Counted from the first letter of the stretch, positions 17,063 through 26,503 are shown. The stretch is DNA of 64,000 nucleotides from VRUE01 sp963805455 (GCA_963805455.1 CAWDUJ010000001.1:186001-250000), one strand, 5' to 3'. Numbers and translations are program-made. Notes: generated by a model not told the origin, from the letters alone.

Positions 17063-17183
17063 CCCGAGGCCACGCCTGGCCAGGCGATCGGCCGTTGCAG
17101 GACGAGATGGGTCGTCGGCTCCTGCTCCGCTCGACCGAGGCGACCTCGGCCAGCGTCGGCGTCGCCTTCGCCTGAGTGAACCC

Positions 17184-17230
<47 letters not shown>

Positions 17231-17236
17231 TAGGAG

Positions 17237-17262
17237 AAAGGCCCGTCAATCGGAGTCTTTTC
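17237..17262 (+). terminator. Hairpin terminator after tRNA-like fragment
   Basis: AAAGGCCCG and CGGAGTCTTTT pair with one bulged A around a TCAAT loop, then end in Ts. It would end transcripts from the GH5 gene. Confidence 0.5.
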
Positions 17263-17431
17263 GTTCTCGGGTGAGTTGGGCGGTTTGGCGGTTGCCGTCA
17301 ATTTGCCGTCATTCCCTGCGGCGGCGACGCACAGCTTGTGCGTGGCGCCCGTCCCAGATGCATTTGAGGCCTCTGAAATCGGAAGCTCTCGACGGCACCA
17401 TCATGGGTGGGGCAGCGAATAGGCTGCGCCG

Positions 17432-18112
17432 ATGTCTGCCGCCGAGCCAGGAAGGGACGAGGCCAGCGAGAGCGATCACTGGCCGCTGCACCGGATCCAC
17501 CCGCATCTGGAGCTCTTGGCGACGATCTTGCTTGCGATCGCGGCCGTCGCCACGGCTTGGAGCTCCTACCAATCGGCTCGCTGGAGCGGGGTCCAAGCGA
17601 TCGATTTCAGTCGGGCAAATGCATCGCGGGTCGAGTCCACCAGGGCCTCGACCGAAGCGGGTCAGAAATTGCAGATCGATGTCATCACATTCACCCAATG
17701 GGTCGACGCTTATGCGGCCAAAGAAACGGAGCTGGCGGACTTCTACTTCAAACGCTTCCGTAGCGAGTTCAAGCCCGCGGTCCTCGCGTGGATCGCGACG
17801 AAACCGCTGAAGAACCAGCACGCGCCGCCGGTTCCATTCTCGATGCCCCAGTACAAGCTCGCTGCCGAAGTTGAATCCCAGCAGTTGCTTGCCAAGGCCG
17901 AACGGGCAACCGGCGAAGCCCAGCAGTCGAATCAGAGATCAGATAACTACGTTCTCGCGGTCGTTCTCTTCGCAGCTTCGCTCTTCTTCGCCGGAATCAG
18001 CACCAAGCTCTCGGTGCCATCTCAGCGGGTCGCCGTGCTCGTACTCGGCTACGTGCTGTTCATTGGAACCGCAGTCTGGCTGGCGACCTTCCCGGTCACG
18101 ATCTCCGTCTAG
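17432..18112 (+). CDS. Three-helix membrane protein (DUF4337-like)
   Basis: ATG 17432 lies 6 nt after a TAGGCT box. The 226-residue product has an N-terminal membrane helix (ELLATILLAIAAVATAWSSY), a periplasmic or cytoplasmic helical domain of about 110 residues and two C-terminal helices (NYVLAVVLFAASLFFAGIST; VAVLVLGYVLFIGTAVWLA). The arrangement and the WSSYQSARWSGVQA segment resemble the DUF4337 group, whose function is unknown. No operon partners are evident. Confidence 0.75.
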   Translation: MSAAEPGRDEASESDHWPLHRIHPHLELLATILLAIAAVATAWSSYQSARWSGVQAIDFSRANASRVESTRASTEAGQKLQIDVITFTQWVDAYAAKETELADFYFKRFRSEFKPAVLAWIATKPLKNQHAPPVPFSMPQYKLAAEVESQQLLAKAERATGEAQQSNQRSDNYVLAVVLFAASLFFAGISTKLSVPSQRVAVLVLGYVLFIGTAVWLATFPVTISV

Positions 18113-18213
18113 GGCCGTCGTGCGAGCCGATCAAGCTCCGCCGAGTCGAGTAAGTGGCTTCCCTGAAGCGATTCCGCGAGCACGGCCAGGGCCTCCTCAT
18201 TTCGGCCCCTTCG

Positions 18214-18306
18214 GTGACAAGACTCGAGAACGCCGGCCACTACCTGCAGGAGGATGCGCATGAGCTGATCGCTCCCGAGCTGGTGAGCTTCGTCAACTCG
18301 CTTTAG
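18214..18306 (+). pseudogene. Alpha/beta-hydrolase C-terminal stump
   Basis: The frame encodes LENAGHYLQEDAHELIAPEL and ends in SFVNSL and TAG. This is the catalytic-His region and last helix of haloalkane dehalogenase-type alpha/beta hydrolases. The rest of the gene is absent. On the other strand at 18109-18200 a different C-terminus-like frame is read, so the position looks like a junction between two gene remnants. Confidence 0.4.
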
Positions 18307-18363
18307 GGAGGGACCAGGGCACGGCGGTTCTGCGCGGGGGACGACAGACGAGTTTGCTCGACG

Positions 18364-18411
18364 ATCCCCGGATGGTGGCGACAGACGGATCGGGCCCCGC
18401 AATTGGGAAAG
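18364..18411 (+). repeat. Dispersed 3'-end element, copy E
   Basis: A divergent copy with GGTGGCGACAGACGGATCGG, then GCCCCGCAATTGGGAAAGGA. A weak hairpin (CCCG/CGGG) follows. It lies between the hydrolase stump and the TolB-like gene. Confidence 0.5.
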
Positions 18412-18567
18412 GACCCGTTTCCGGGGGCAGTTTCCTCGAAGGGCGGTTGCGGGCTCAGGCGCCGCGGTACCGGGGAGGTACCGCGCTTTGCTACGAACAT
18501 GCGGGTGGCACGCTTCGGGCCATATCTGTCTCTTTACAACGCCCGCGCTCCGACCTAACGTGGACCC

Positions 18568-19566
18568 GTGATCCGAATCCGTCACACCTCCCAAATTGCC
18601 GGGCTGATCATGCCGCTGGCGGCTGCAGTGCTCTTCGCCGCCGCCGCGGCTCCCGCCCAGGCGGCCTTCCCGGGCACCCCAGGCCCGATCGTCTACCAGC
18701 GGTACAGCGCTGAGGAAGGCGGCAGCGAGGGCGGGCTCTTCGCCCACGGGCCGCGCCGCAGGCAAACGCCACGGCAGCTCACCGACAATCCGAACGACAG
18801 CAGCCCGTCCTATTCACCGAACGGGCGGCAGATCGCCTTCTCAGGCAACCGTGACCCCGTCCCTCCCACCTCGCCCTTCGGGGTGCCCGGATCGCATATC
18901 TATCTGATGAACGCCAACGGGAGCGAAATCAGGCAGCTGACCAGCGGCGGCTTCTACGACTCGAATCCATCCTTTTCGCCGAACGGGCGGGTGGTGATCT
19001 TCGATCGGAGCGCGCTGTCGACGAGCCGGACCACCCACATCTTCAGCGTCAATGTCGACGGCACCGGCCTGCGGCAGATCACGAACGATGAAGGCAGCGA
19101 CTACGACCCCGTATTCACGCCAAATGGGAAGGCGATCGTTTTCGTCAGCAACCGCAGGAGCAGTGGCCGCCGGGACCGCAGCAACATCTTCTCGATCCGC
19201 CCCACCGGCGCCCACGTGCGTCTTCTGATCGGCGGCCCGCACAGCGAGTACGAGCCCGACATCTCGCCGAACGGCCGCCGCATTGCCTTCGTCAGCAGCC
19301 GCGGCCGCGGAGGCATCTTCATCGCGCGGACCAGCGGGCGCCACGTACGGTATCTGCGAGGGAGCCGGAGTGGCGGTAGCCCCTCCTGGGCGCCGGACGG
19401 CAAGCACATCGCCTTCCTCAGATTCGGCAGCGAGAGCAGTGAGCTGGTGGTCAAGCGGGCCGACGGGCGCGGCTTCTCGAACGAATTCGACAGCGGCGGC
19501 ACCGAAGAAGAAGGGTACGGCAGCCACATCGGGGCCCCGACCTGGGGACGACAGGTCCCGCGATGA
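18568..19566 (+). CDS. Secreted TolB-like (PD40) beta-propeller protein
   Basis: GTG 18568 lies 6 nt after a TAACGT box. The signal peptide (LIMPLAAAVLFAAAAAPAQA) leads into about six PD40 repeats with the pattern SPSYSPNGRQIAFSG, NPSFSPNGRVVIF, DPVFTPNGKAIVFVS and EPDISPNGRRIAFVS. The protein has 332 residues and resembles the propeller of TolB without its N-terminal domain. It probably acts outside the membrane as a binding module. Its last codons overlap the next gene by 4 nt (ATGA), so the two are coupled. Confidence 0.85.
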   Translation: MIRIRHTSQIAGLIMPLAAAVLFAAAAAPAQAAFPGTPGPIVYQRYSAEEGGSEGGLFAHGPRRRQTPRQLTDNPNDSSPSYSPNGRQIAFSGNRDPVPPTSPFGVPGSHIYLMNANGSEIRQLTSGGFYDSNPSFSPNGRVVIFDRSALSTSRTTHIFSVNVDGTGLRQITNDEGSDYDPVFTPNGKAIVFVSNRRSSGRRDRSNIFSIRPTGAHVRLLIGGPHSEYEPDISPNGRRIAFVSSRGRGGIFIARTSGRHVRYLRGSRSGGSPSWAPDGKHIAFLRFGSESSELVVKRADGRGFSNEFDSGGTEEEGYGSHIGAPTWGRQVPR

Positions 19567-20909
19567 ACGGGTGCCTGCGCACGGTGCTTGTGATCCTGGT
19601 GTCGCTCGCTGTCGCAGACCTGCTCGGCGCCGGTCCGGCGGCGGCCGCCGGCGGCGACATCTCGCTCGTCGCCAACCCCGACGTTGACGGCCTCGACGGG
19701 GTCGCCGCCCGGGGCCTGATCCCCTCGATCGCCGAAGGCGGCCGCTACGTGGGTTTCATCGCCGACGACTCCGCCGACGGGACCTCGGTCTGGCTGCGTA
19801 ACATGGCCGCTGCGAGCGCGATCCCCGTCACCATCTCCAGCCTCGAACCCAGCCAGCTCGGGGAACTCGGCTACGACGCCGACAGCCCCGGCCTCTCCGC
19901 CGACGGCCGCTACCTGGTCTTCGCCTCAGAGGACCCGGCTCTGAGCGATGAAGACGTCGACTTCGATCGCGGGCCGCTGGGCGAACCAACCGGCAACCCG
20001 ATCCGCGACATATTCGTCTACGACCGGGTGACGCAGGAGATCGCCCTGGCCTCGCGGCGCAGCGGCGTCACCGGCGCTTCCGCCGACGACGACTCGAACC
20101 TGCCGGCGATCTCCGCCGACGGCCGCTACGTCGCCTTCGGCACCGAGTCGGGAAACCTGACGCCAGGCAAGGACATCAACGGCGGCGTCTACGTGCGCGA
20201 CCTGAAGGCCACGCGCACGACCTTGGCCTCGCGGCGCAGCGGCGCCCACGGAGGGCCCATCCGGGCGATCGAACCGACGCTCTCGAAGGGGGCGAGCATG
20301 GTCGCTTTCGTCTGGTTCTTCGGCCGCGGGTACCGTCACAGGACGGCCGTGATCGGTGTCCGCAACACCCGACGGAAGGCGACGGTGATCGCCTCGCGGG
20401 CGAGCGGCCGTCGCGGCGCGATCGCCAACAAGGACTGCAGCGAACCGGCGATCTCGGCCTCCGGCCGCTATGTCACCTTCACCTCGAAGGCGACCAACCT
20501 CGTGCAGGGCGACGATCACAAGGTCGAAGACGTTTTCGTGAGGGACCTGCGCAAGCAGCGCACGATCCTCGTCTCGCGGGCGACCGGGCGCCACGCCGCC
20601 GCCGGCACGGGCGATTCCTCGCGCCCGGCGATCTCGGCCGACGGCCGTTATGTCGCCTTCCAGTCCTACGCCAGCAACCTCGGGCCCCACGACAACCCCG
20701 CCGTGCCCGACGTTTTCGTCAAGGACCTCCGCAGCGGCCGGCTGTATCTCGCCTCCAGGGCGAAGGGCGGCGCGGTTGCCAATGCGCCCTCCGCGAGCCC
20801 CTCGATCTCGCCCGACGGGCGCTTCGTCGCCTTCAACTCCAAGGCGTCGAATCTGAGCCCGGGGGACACCGATCACCGGATCGGTGTGTTCAGGTATCAG
20901 GTCCCCTGA
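19563..20909 (+). CDS. Secreted TolB-like beta-propeller protein
   Basis: The 448-residue product has a signal peptide (VLVILVSLAVADLLGAGPAA) and at least six blade repeats with the motif PAISADGRYVAF followed by DVFVRDL. Ser-Arg-rich strand ends (LASRRSG, LVSRATGRH) recur. The repeat style differs from the preceding gene, so it is a distinct but functionally linked propeller. The 4-nt overlap with the upstream gene indicates one transcript. The ligand is unknown. Confidence 0.85.
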   Translation: MNGCLRTVLVILVSLAVADLLGAGPAAAAGGDISLVANPDVDGLDGVAARGLIPSIAEGGRYVGFIADDSADGTSVWLRNMAAASAIPVTISSLEPSQLGELGYDADSPGLSADGRYLVFASEDPALSDEDVDFDRGPLGEPTGNPIRDIFVYDRVTQEIALASRRSGVTGASADDDSNLPAISADGRYVAFGTESGNLTPGKDINGGVYVRDLKATRTTLASRRSGAHGGPIRAIEPTLSKGASMVAFVWFFGRGYRHRTAVIGVRNTRRKATVIASRASGRRGAIANKDCSEPAISASGRYVTFTSKATNLVQGDDHKVEDVFVRDLRKQRTILVSRATGRHAAAGTGDSSRPAISADGRYVAFQSYASNLGPHDNPAVPDVFVKDLRSGRLYLASRAKGGAVANAPSASPSISPDGRFVAFNSKASNLSPGDTDHRIGVFRYQVP

Positions 20910-21090
20910 GCGGGCGGACCGGTACGCAGAGGTTCACCCGCAGGAGGTGTCTGCTCTCGCCTGAGGGATTCCCGCGACCGTGACGGTGGGTTCCAGGGCG
21001 CGATCTTCGAATTCTCAAGACGAGATTGGTCGTCGCCTCGATGCGAAGGATGTTGGCAGCGGGCCAGCCCCGACGTGCGGGTGGGAACGC

Positions 21091-22213
21091 TCAGTGTCCT
21101 CTCTTCTGCCTGCGGCGCCCCAATTCCCGCAGCACAACTTCTCGGTGCTTTACTCCGCTACCGGTCAGCTTGACCTTTAGGCGGTGCTGTGGTGCGCGGT
21201 GCAGCAGCCTCCTCCCCTTGCGGTTGAGCCTGACGGGGAGCACTTGGCCTTGCCGGCGGGGATGTCGAACTGCGCCTTGCTGATCAGTACCGGCCGGCTC
21301 CGCCTCATTGCGCGCTGGCGGCGGCTCTTGGGCGGGACGCTCCGCCTCACCCGGACTCCGCCGATCGGCTTGACTGCACCGTGGCATCTCCCGCCGCCGC
21401 GGCAGCTCATCCGGAGGCCTTCGAACCCGCCTTGGTCGATGGCGAAGCTCGACCCCCAGGCGGCGCCGATGCTGTAACGCACCGCGACTTCGTGGAGGTT
21501 GCTCGAGGCGACCATCTGACCGCTGTCCCACAAGGCGACGCTCTGGCCGTAGTCGAACCCGAGCTCGCCGACTTCGGCGAACGCCGTCTCCGCCGCGATC
21601 GCGTCGAAGCTCGTCTTTTGGACGAGCCCCGCGTACAGCAGGTAGAGGTCGCCGCCCGGGCCGGCGACCGCGTCCTCGAGGGGGGCGATCAGGGGCGGTT
21701 CGCCAACCGCGTTTAGCGGCCCGTCGAACGAGCTGCCGCCGTTGGTCGAGGTGGCGACGTAGACCTTCTCGTCGAAACGCTGCGCGACGACCCTGATCCT
21801 GGAGCCATCCAGGAACACGTGCGGCCGCTGCAGCGAGGAGAGCCCGGGAAGGCGATGTCTTGCTTCACGGTGCAGGAGCGAGCCCCCCGGGGAAGCTGGC
21901 AGTAGGTGATCGGTGTCGGGTTGCCGCTTCCTTCGTAGGTCCAGACCACGTGCGCCGTGCCTGCCGGGTCGACAATCACGTCGGGCGCGGTGGCATCCCC
22001 CTCGGCCAATGTGAACGGCCCCACCGCGCGAGCGGCGCACGGAAGCAACAACAACACCAGGGCGGCCGGCACGGCCACTCCAGCCGCCAACAAATGTCGG
22101 AACGATCGCGAGCCGAGCTGTCGCCGACCCGGCCGCCAAGCCTCCCGCCAGTCGGACAGTTGGACACCGACAACCTGCGCCGCGCTCGCGCCCGGCGAAG
22201 TTCGCTTGGCCAA
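21091..22213 (-). pseudogene. Secreted sialidase/BNR-like propeller protein, two frameshifts
   Basis: Three frames on the minus strand join into one protein. The first (from 22213) gives a signal peptide (VAVPAALVLLLLPCAARA) and the first blades up to VKQDIAFPG. The second gives FLDGSRIRVVAQRFDEKVYV, STNGGSSFDGPL and the conserved middle part. The third, from about 21240, gives VRLNRKGRRLLHRAP and the basic end found in related secreted proteins. The first break is a missing base in the CCCGGG run near 21845; the second lies near 21240. Intact, it would be a ~340-residue exported propeller. Confidence 0.65.
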
Positions 22214-22309
22214 ACTGCGATTTCAACCGAGCAGGCACCTGAGGCCGTCAAACCCTTGGCTTGACTGCCGAAGCCACCCCCGCCCGGGGTCGAGATCCTC
22301 CCGGTAAGG

Positions 22310-23989
22310 TTGGCAACGCTGAAACGGCAGCTATCCCTCACTCCTAGCGCACGCCTGCTCTGCTCACGCGTGGCCATGCTCGCCGGCGTGCTTGCGTCCT
22401 CGATGGCCGCCTTCTGGACCGTGGACTCCGCTCAGGCAGCCGACCGCGTCTATTGGGGTGGCTACGGCGCCAACGACCCCAAGATCTCGTTCGCCAACGT
22501 GGACGGAACCGGCGGTGCGGACCTCAAATCGACGGGAGCCACGATTGAGGAGCCGCTCGGATTGGCCATCGATGCCGCCAGCGGAAGGGTTTACTGGGCC
22601 AATGATGCCGCCCCCAAGATCTCGTTCGCGAACCTTGACGGAAGCGGTGGCGGCGGTGACCTCAATACGACCGGGGCGACGACGAATCCACTGGCCGGAA
22701 TTGCGGTCCATCCGGCTGCCGGGAAGATCTATTGGGCCAACGTCACCCCCGACACGATCTCGTTCGCGAACCTGGACGGAAGCGGCGGAGGCGGCGACAT
22801 GAACACTGGTGGCGCGACGGTTGACAGCGCGTTCGGGTTGACGATCGACCCCGCGGCGAACAGGATTTACTGGCCCAATCGCTTCGCCGGCACAATCAAC
22901 TTCGCGAACCTCGACGGAAGCGGTGGCGGCGGTCAACTCAACACGACCGGCGCGACGATCGACCATCCGGTCGGGGTTGCGATCGACCCTGTTGCCGGAA
23001 GGATCTACTGGGCCAACGAGGAGGTCGACAAAATCTCCTTCGCCAGACTGGACGGAAGTGGCGGGAACGACCTCGATACGGGCGGCGCGACCGTGAACCG
23101 TCCATACGGGGTTGCGATCGACCCTGTTGCCGGAAGGGTCTACTGGGCCAACGAGGACGGAAACAAGATCTCCTTCGCCAAGCTGGACGGAAGCGGAGGT
23201 GGCGAAGACCTCATCACGGCGGGCGCGACTGTGGACGGCCCGGCCTTTCCGGCCCTACTCGAAGCGCCCAGTGGCGTCGGGGCTCCCGTGATCACGGGCG
23301 GGTCTGCGCCGGGATCCGCGCTCGCCTGTTCGCAAGGGTCATGGGCATCCGACCTGCTGGGCTCCTTCCTCTACCGAGCACCCCAGAACTTCGCCTACGA
23401 ATGGAGCCGCGAGGGCGCCACCGTCGCTATGGCAGGCGGCAGCTCATACACCCCACCCACAGTCGGCGATTACCGGTGCAAGGTCAGCGCGTCGAATGCG
23501 GCGGGAAGCGCGTCGCAGACGAGTGCCCCGCATGCCGTTCTGATCGCCGACGTCAGCCGGTTTGGGATCAGCCCACGCTCCTTCCGGGCGGCGGGGAGCG
23601 GACCGAGTGCCCTGCCCAGTAAGCGGATGAAGCAACGCAAGCCCGGCGCGAAGGTCAGCTTCGTGCTGAACGAGGCGGCCTCGGTGGGCTTCAAGGTGAA
23701 ACAGCCCTTGCCCGGTCGCCAGGGCAAAGGCGGACGCTGCGTCAAGCGCAGGCCGAGCAACCGCAATAAGCGAAAGTGCATCCGCGCCGTCACGCTGCGA
23801 GGCGGCTTCATCAGGGCGGGGATCGCCGGCCGGAACAGCTTCAAGTTCAGCGGTCGCCTCGGGGGACGGAAGCTCAGGCCCGGTCGCTACCTGCTCGTCG
23901 CGACGCCGACAGCAGGTGGCAGGGCAGGACCGGCGCGCAGCACGCGCTTCCGGATCAAGAAGCTGCAACCCGAAGGTCGCGGGTTCTGA
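22310..23989 (+). CDS. Secreted YWTD-type beta-propeller protein (paralogue)
   Basis: The 559-residue frame has the same order as 13514-15046: signal peptide (MLAGVLASSMAAFWTVDSAQ), about seven RVYWAN/KISFANLDGSG/GLAIDPAAG repeats, and the shared Ig-like segment (ALACSQGSWASDLLGSFLYR). It then ends differently, with a Cys-containing fibre-like domain (GGRCVKRRPSNRNKRKCIRA). The start is uncertain (TTG 22310, GTG 22370 or ATG 22376); a TAAGGT box sits at 22305-22310. The last nine codons are supplied by a tRNA-like fragment, so the original C-terminus was probably replaced. Confidence 0.8.
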   Translation: MATLKRQLSLTPSARLLCSRVAMLAGVLASSMAAFWTVDSAQAADRVYWGGYGANDPKISFANVDGTGGADLKSTGATIEEPLGLAIDAASGRVYWANDAAPKISFANLDGSGGGGDLNTTGATTNPLAGIAVHPAAGKIYWANVTPDTISFANLDGSGGGGDMNTGGATVDSAFGLTIDPAANRIYWPNRFAGTINFANLDGSGGGGQLNTTGATIDHPVGVAIDPVAGRIYWANEEVDKISFARLDGSGGNDLDTGGATVNRPYGVAIDPVAGRVYWANEDGNKISFAKLDGSGGGEDLITAGATVDGPAFPALLEAPSGVGAPVITGGSAPGSALACSQGSWASDLLGSFLYRAPQNFAYEWSREGATVAMAGGSSYTPPTVGDYRCKVSASNAAGSASQTSAPHAVLIADVSRFGISPRSFRAAGSGPSALPSKRMKQRKPGAKVSFVLNEAASVGFKVKQPLPGRQGKGGRCVKRRPSNRNKRKCIRAVTLRGGFIRAGIAGRNSFKFSGRLGGRKLRPGRYLLVATPTAGGRAGPARSTRFRIKKLQPEGRGF

Positions 23990-23997
23990 ATCCGGCC
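23966..23997 (+). repeat. tRNA-like 3' fragment overlapping a gene end
   Basis: CAACCCGAAGGTCGCGGGTT, then CTGAATCC, matches the anticodon/T-arm portion of the fragment at 17191-17220 with one inserted base that creates the TGA stop of the preceding gene. Confidence 0.55.
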
Positions 23998-24181
23998 GAG
24001 TTCGACGCCGGGTCTCGGTCGACCACTGCGAGGTGAAGGTCGAGGCGGGGGTGGGCTGAAGGAAGCCAGTCGTCCTCAGGACTCGGGAAACGCCCTCGGG
24101 AAGCGCGCTCACGCGAGTCGCAGCCTTGCCATGGCGCTGACGCGGGCATACGCTGGCTCTCTCCCACTCGAAAGGAACCCG

Positions 24182-24598
24182 ATGGATCTCTCAGCCACCA
24201 CGCGGCGGGCCTACGAGCTGATCAACGCAGGCGACATCGACGGCTTCGGCGAGTTGCTTGCCGAGGAGTTCGTCGAGCACGAGGAGACCCCCGGCCTGGC
24301 TCCGACTAAGGAGGGAGTGATCGAGTTCTTCCGGATGTACCGGTCCGCGTTCCCCGATTTGGAGATGCGGGTTGAGGAGGTGCTTGTCAGCGGCGAGAAG
24401 ACCGTGATCCGAGCCACGGCCACCGGTACCCACGAAGGTGATCTGATGGGAATGCCCGCGACCGGCAGGAGCATCGAGGTGAAGCTGATCGACATCATGG
24501 CCTTCAATCAGGCGGGGATGATCCGCGAGCACTGGGGCCTCGTCGACACGCTCGCGATGATGCAGCAGCTCGGGGCGATTCCCGAGGCGCCAGCCTAG
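24182..24598 (+). CDS. SnoaL-like (ester cyclase-type) protein
   Basis: ATG 24182 follows an AAAGGA site by 6 nt, giving 138 residues. The single NTF2-like domain contains DGFGELLAEEFVEHEETPGL, VIEFFRMYRSAFPDLEMRVE and the late IMAFNQAGMIREHWGLVD. These match the SnoaL/ester cyclase branch, whose members are small cytoplasmic hydrolases, isomerases or ligand-binding proteins. The substrate is unknown. The gene sits directly before the full-length delta-60/RTX gene. Confidence 0.85.
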   Translation: MDLSATTRRAYELINAGDIDGFGELLAEEFVEHEETPGLAPTKEGVIEFFRMYRSAFPDLEMRVEEVLVSGEKTVIRATATGTHEGDLMGMPATGRSIEVKLIDIMAFNQAGMIREHWGLVDTLAMMQQLGAIPEAPA

Positions 24599-24602
24599 GG
24601 TC

Positions 24603-25143
24603 GCGCAGGCGACCATTTCCAGTGCCCAGCGTGCTTGCCGGTGGTGTTTACACTCAAACGCATGAGACGAAGTTGCTAGGGAGACTGCGGACTCGGCTCC
24701 GCCAAACCGGATTTGCCGCGTGTGCCGCCGGACCCGTGCTCGCGGCGCTCCTGATTGCGCCCGCATCCGCCGCCGCCGCCGCTGGGGATCTCGACACGAG
24801 CTTCGGCGTCAACGGCAAACTGATCCAGAACATCGACTTCAATGTCGTCCCCAGCACTGACACCGCGCAGGATGTCGTCATCCAGCCCGACGGCCGGATC
24901 GTCGTCGTCGGCTCGACGTTCGTTTTCAATGAACCCACGATCAGCAATGCCGGGTTCGCGGTTCTCCGGCTGACGCCGGACGGAATGCCCGATGGCAGCA
25001 GCGGCGGCTTCTCGGTCTTCTCGGAGGGAACCCCCCCTGGCAACGGGGCGTCTGGTGTTGCACTCCAGCCCGATGGGCAGATACTTCTCGCCGGTTCCAA
25101 CGGCCAGATGGGATCGGACTTCACGGCGGCCCGGATCTCGGGG
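24603..25143 (+). repeat. Long direct repeat, copy 2 (intact gene)
   Basis: This is the partner of 12866-13406. Here the homologous block continues into an intact reading frame, so this is probably the source copy. Confidence 0.9.
24649..24654 (+). promoter_or_regulatory. Candidate -10 box before the delta-60 gene
   Basis: TACACT lies 7 nt before ATG 24662, the spacing seen at leaderless starts here. That ATG opens a five-codon frame that stops at TAG; the long frame starts at TTG 24673. Copy 1 has the same arrangement at 12912-12917. Confidence 0.4.
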
Positions 25144-26328
25144 TCAACCGGAAACTTCGACGCCACCTTCGGTCCCCCGAACGGATGGTCTTTACTCGAC
25201 TTCGCCGGCGTCGATGGCGCCACTGTCGGGACGGACGCCCCGCTTGACATGGTCAGGCAATCCGACGGTGCAGTCGTCATGGCCGGCTACAGCGATGGCC
25301 AGTTCGCGGTTGGGCGAGTGGATTCGACCGGGGCGCCCGACAACAGCTTTGACGGCAACGGGCGCAAGCGCGTCGACTTCGCCGGCACATTCGACTACGC
25401 CACGTCTGTGGCCCTCTCCGGCTCGAAGATCATCTCCGCCGGATACGCGGGCGACGCTCCCAATCAGCGGCTCGCGATCCTCAGCCTGAACTCCAACGGC
25501 ACCCCGGACGCGAGCTTCGGGGCCGGCACGGGCCAGTCGGTGAACGGAATCGGCGAGATACCGCACGGCGCCGAGTCGATGGCGGTCCAGCCCGACGGCA
25601 AGATCCTCGTAGCGGGCCCTGCGGGTGGGAACTTCGGCGTCGCCAGGGTGAATACGGACGGCCTCTACGACCCGAGCTTTGGAGTCGATGGCCAGGTCTC
25701 GGTGGACATCGGCGGCAATGACACCCCATACGCGATCGCGCTTCAGCCCGACGGCAAGATCCTCGTCGCGGGCACGGACGGCGATGGCTTCGCCCTGACG
25801 AGGCTGATGCCGGACGGGTCGGTGGATTCGACCTTCGGCGTCGTCGGAAGGTCAACGGTCAACTTCGGCGGTGTCGACGAGGCCCTGGGGATGGCCCTCC
25901 AGCCGGATGGAAAGATCGTCCTGGTCGGGACCAACGGCAGCGACTTTGCGGTCACCCGCATGCTCGGCGATCCGGTTCAGCCCGATGAGCCTGCTGCGGT
26001 ACCGGCGGCGTCCTCGACACCGAAGTGTCGAGGCAGGGAGGCGACGATCGTTGGCACCGGGCGCAGGGATCGGCTCTCGGGCACCGCCGCCGCCGACGTG
26101 ATCGTGGGGCTGGGCGGGGACGACACGATCTCCGGGCTTGGCATGAAGGACACGATTTGTGGCGGCCCCGGTAACGACAAGCTGAAGGGCGGACCGGGCA
26201 GGGACACGCTGCTGGGCGGTCCGGGCAGTGACACGCTGCTGGGCGGTCCGGGTCGCGACACGCTGCTGGGCGGTCCGGGTCGCGACAAGCTCAACGGCGG
26301 TCCTGGCAAGGACACCGAAAAGAGTTAG
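24673..26328 (+). CDS. Secreted delta-60 repeat protein with RTX calcium-binding tail
   Basis: TTG 24673 gives 551 residues with a signal peptide (AACAAGPVLAALLIAPASA). Eight or so delta-60 repeats follow (VALQPDGQILLAGS, DASFGAGTGQSV, IALQPDGKILVAGT), which form a propeller. After a short Cys-containing linker come about six RTX nonapeptides (GGPGRDTLL, GGPGSDTLL), which bind Ca2+ in a beta-roll and often mark type I-like or calcium-dependent folding outside the cell. The GTG at 24622 is an alternative start. An out-of-frame ATG at 24662 sits where a leaderless start is expected, so translation initiation here deserves mapping. Confidence 0.85.
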   Translation: MLGRLRTRLRQTGFAACAAGPVLAALLIAPASAAAAAGDLDTSFGVNGKLIQNIDFNVVPSTDTAQDVVIQPDGRIVVVGSTFVFNEPTISNAGFAVLRLTPDGMPDGSSGGFSVFSEGTPPGNGASGVALQPDGQILLAGSNGQMGSDFTAARISGSTGNFDATFGPPNGWSLLDFAGVDGATVGTDAPLDMVRQSDGAVVMAGYSDGQFAVGRVDSTGAPDNSFDGNGRKRVDFAGTFDYATSVALSGSKIISAGYAGDAPNQRLAILSLNSNGTPDASFGAGTGQSVNGIGEIPHGAESMAVQPDGKILVAGPAGGNFGVARVNTDGLYDPSFGVDGQVSVDIGGNDTPYAIALQPDGKILVAGTDGDGFALTRLMPDGSVDSTFGVVGRSTVNFGGVDEALGMALQPDGKIVLVGTNGSDFAVTRMLGDPVQPDEPAAVPAASSTPKCRGREATIVGTGRRDRLSGTAAADVIVGLGGDDTISGLGMKDTICGGPGNDKLKGGPGRDTLLGGPGSDTLLGGPGRDTLLGGPGRDKLNGGPGKDTEKS

Positions 26329-26370
26329 TCAGGCGGAGATGAGGTCAGGTGACCATCCGCTCCAATGTCC

Positions 26371-26410
26371 GCGGGTGGTGGCGAGAGACAAATCGGGCCC
26401 CGCTATACGC
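26371..26410 (+). repeat. Dispersed 3'-end element, copy B
   Basis: GCGGGTGGTGGCGAGAGACA, then AATCGGGCCCCGCTATAC, lies 43 nt after the RTX gene and directly before a strong terminator. Confidence 0.7.
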
Positions 26411-26436
26411 AAAACCCCCGGATAGCCGGGGGTTTT
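26411..26436. terminator. Bidirectional terminator
   Basis: AAAACCCCCGG and CCGGGGGTTTT form an 11-bp perfect stem around an ATAG loop. The A and T tracts on both sides allow it to serve both the RTX gene and the convergent flavoprotein gene. Confidence 0.9.
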
Positions 26437-26503
26437 GTCGTCTCTTTGGTTCCGGCGGGTGGATCTGCCTGCGGTCGATTAGCCGTCATTGCGAGGCGCT
26501 GCC

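Noticed and set aside
17270..17431. Possible integrase remnant beside the tRNA-like fragment
   Set aside because: No frame shows the tyrosine recombinase residues. The stretch before ATG 17432 holds no recognisable gene.
18109..18200. Minus-strand C-terminus-like frame NEEALAVLAESLQGSHLLDS
   Set aside because: It has faint similarity to the end of FtsH-type proteases, but is too short and conflicts with the better plus-strand hydrolase stump.
26165..26320. Short GC-rich direct repeats of about 27 bp
   Set aside because: They encode RTX nonapeptides (GGPGRDTLL) and show no spacer structure.
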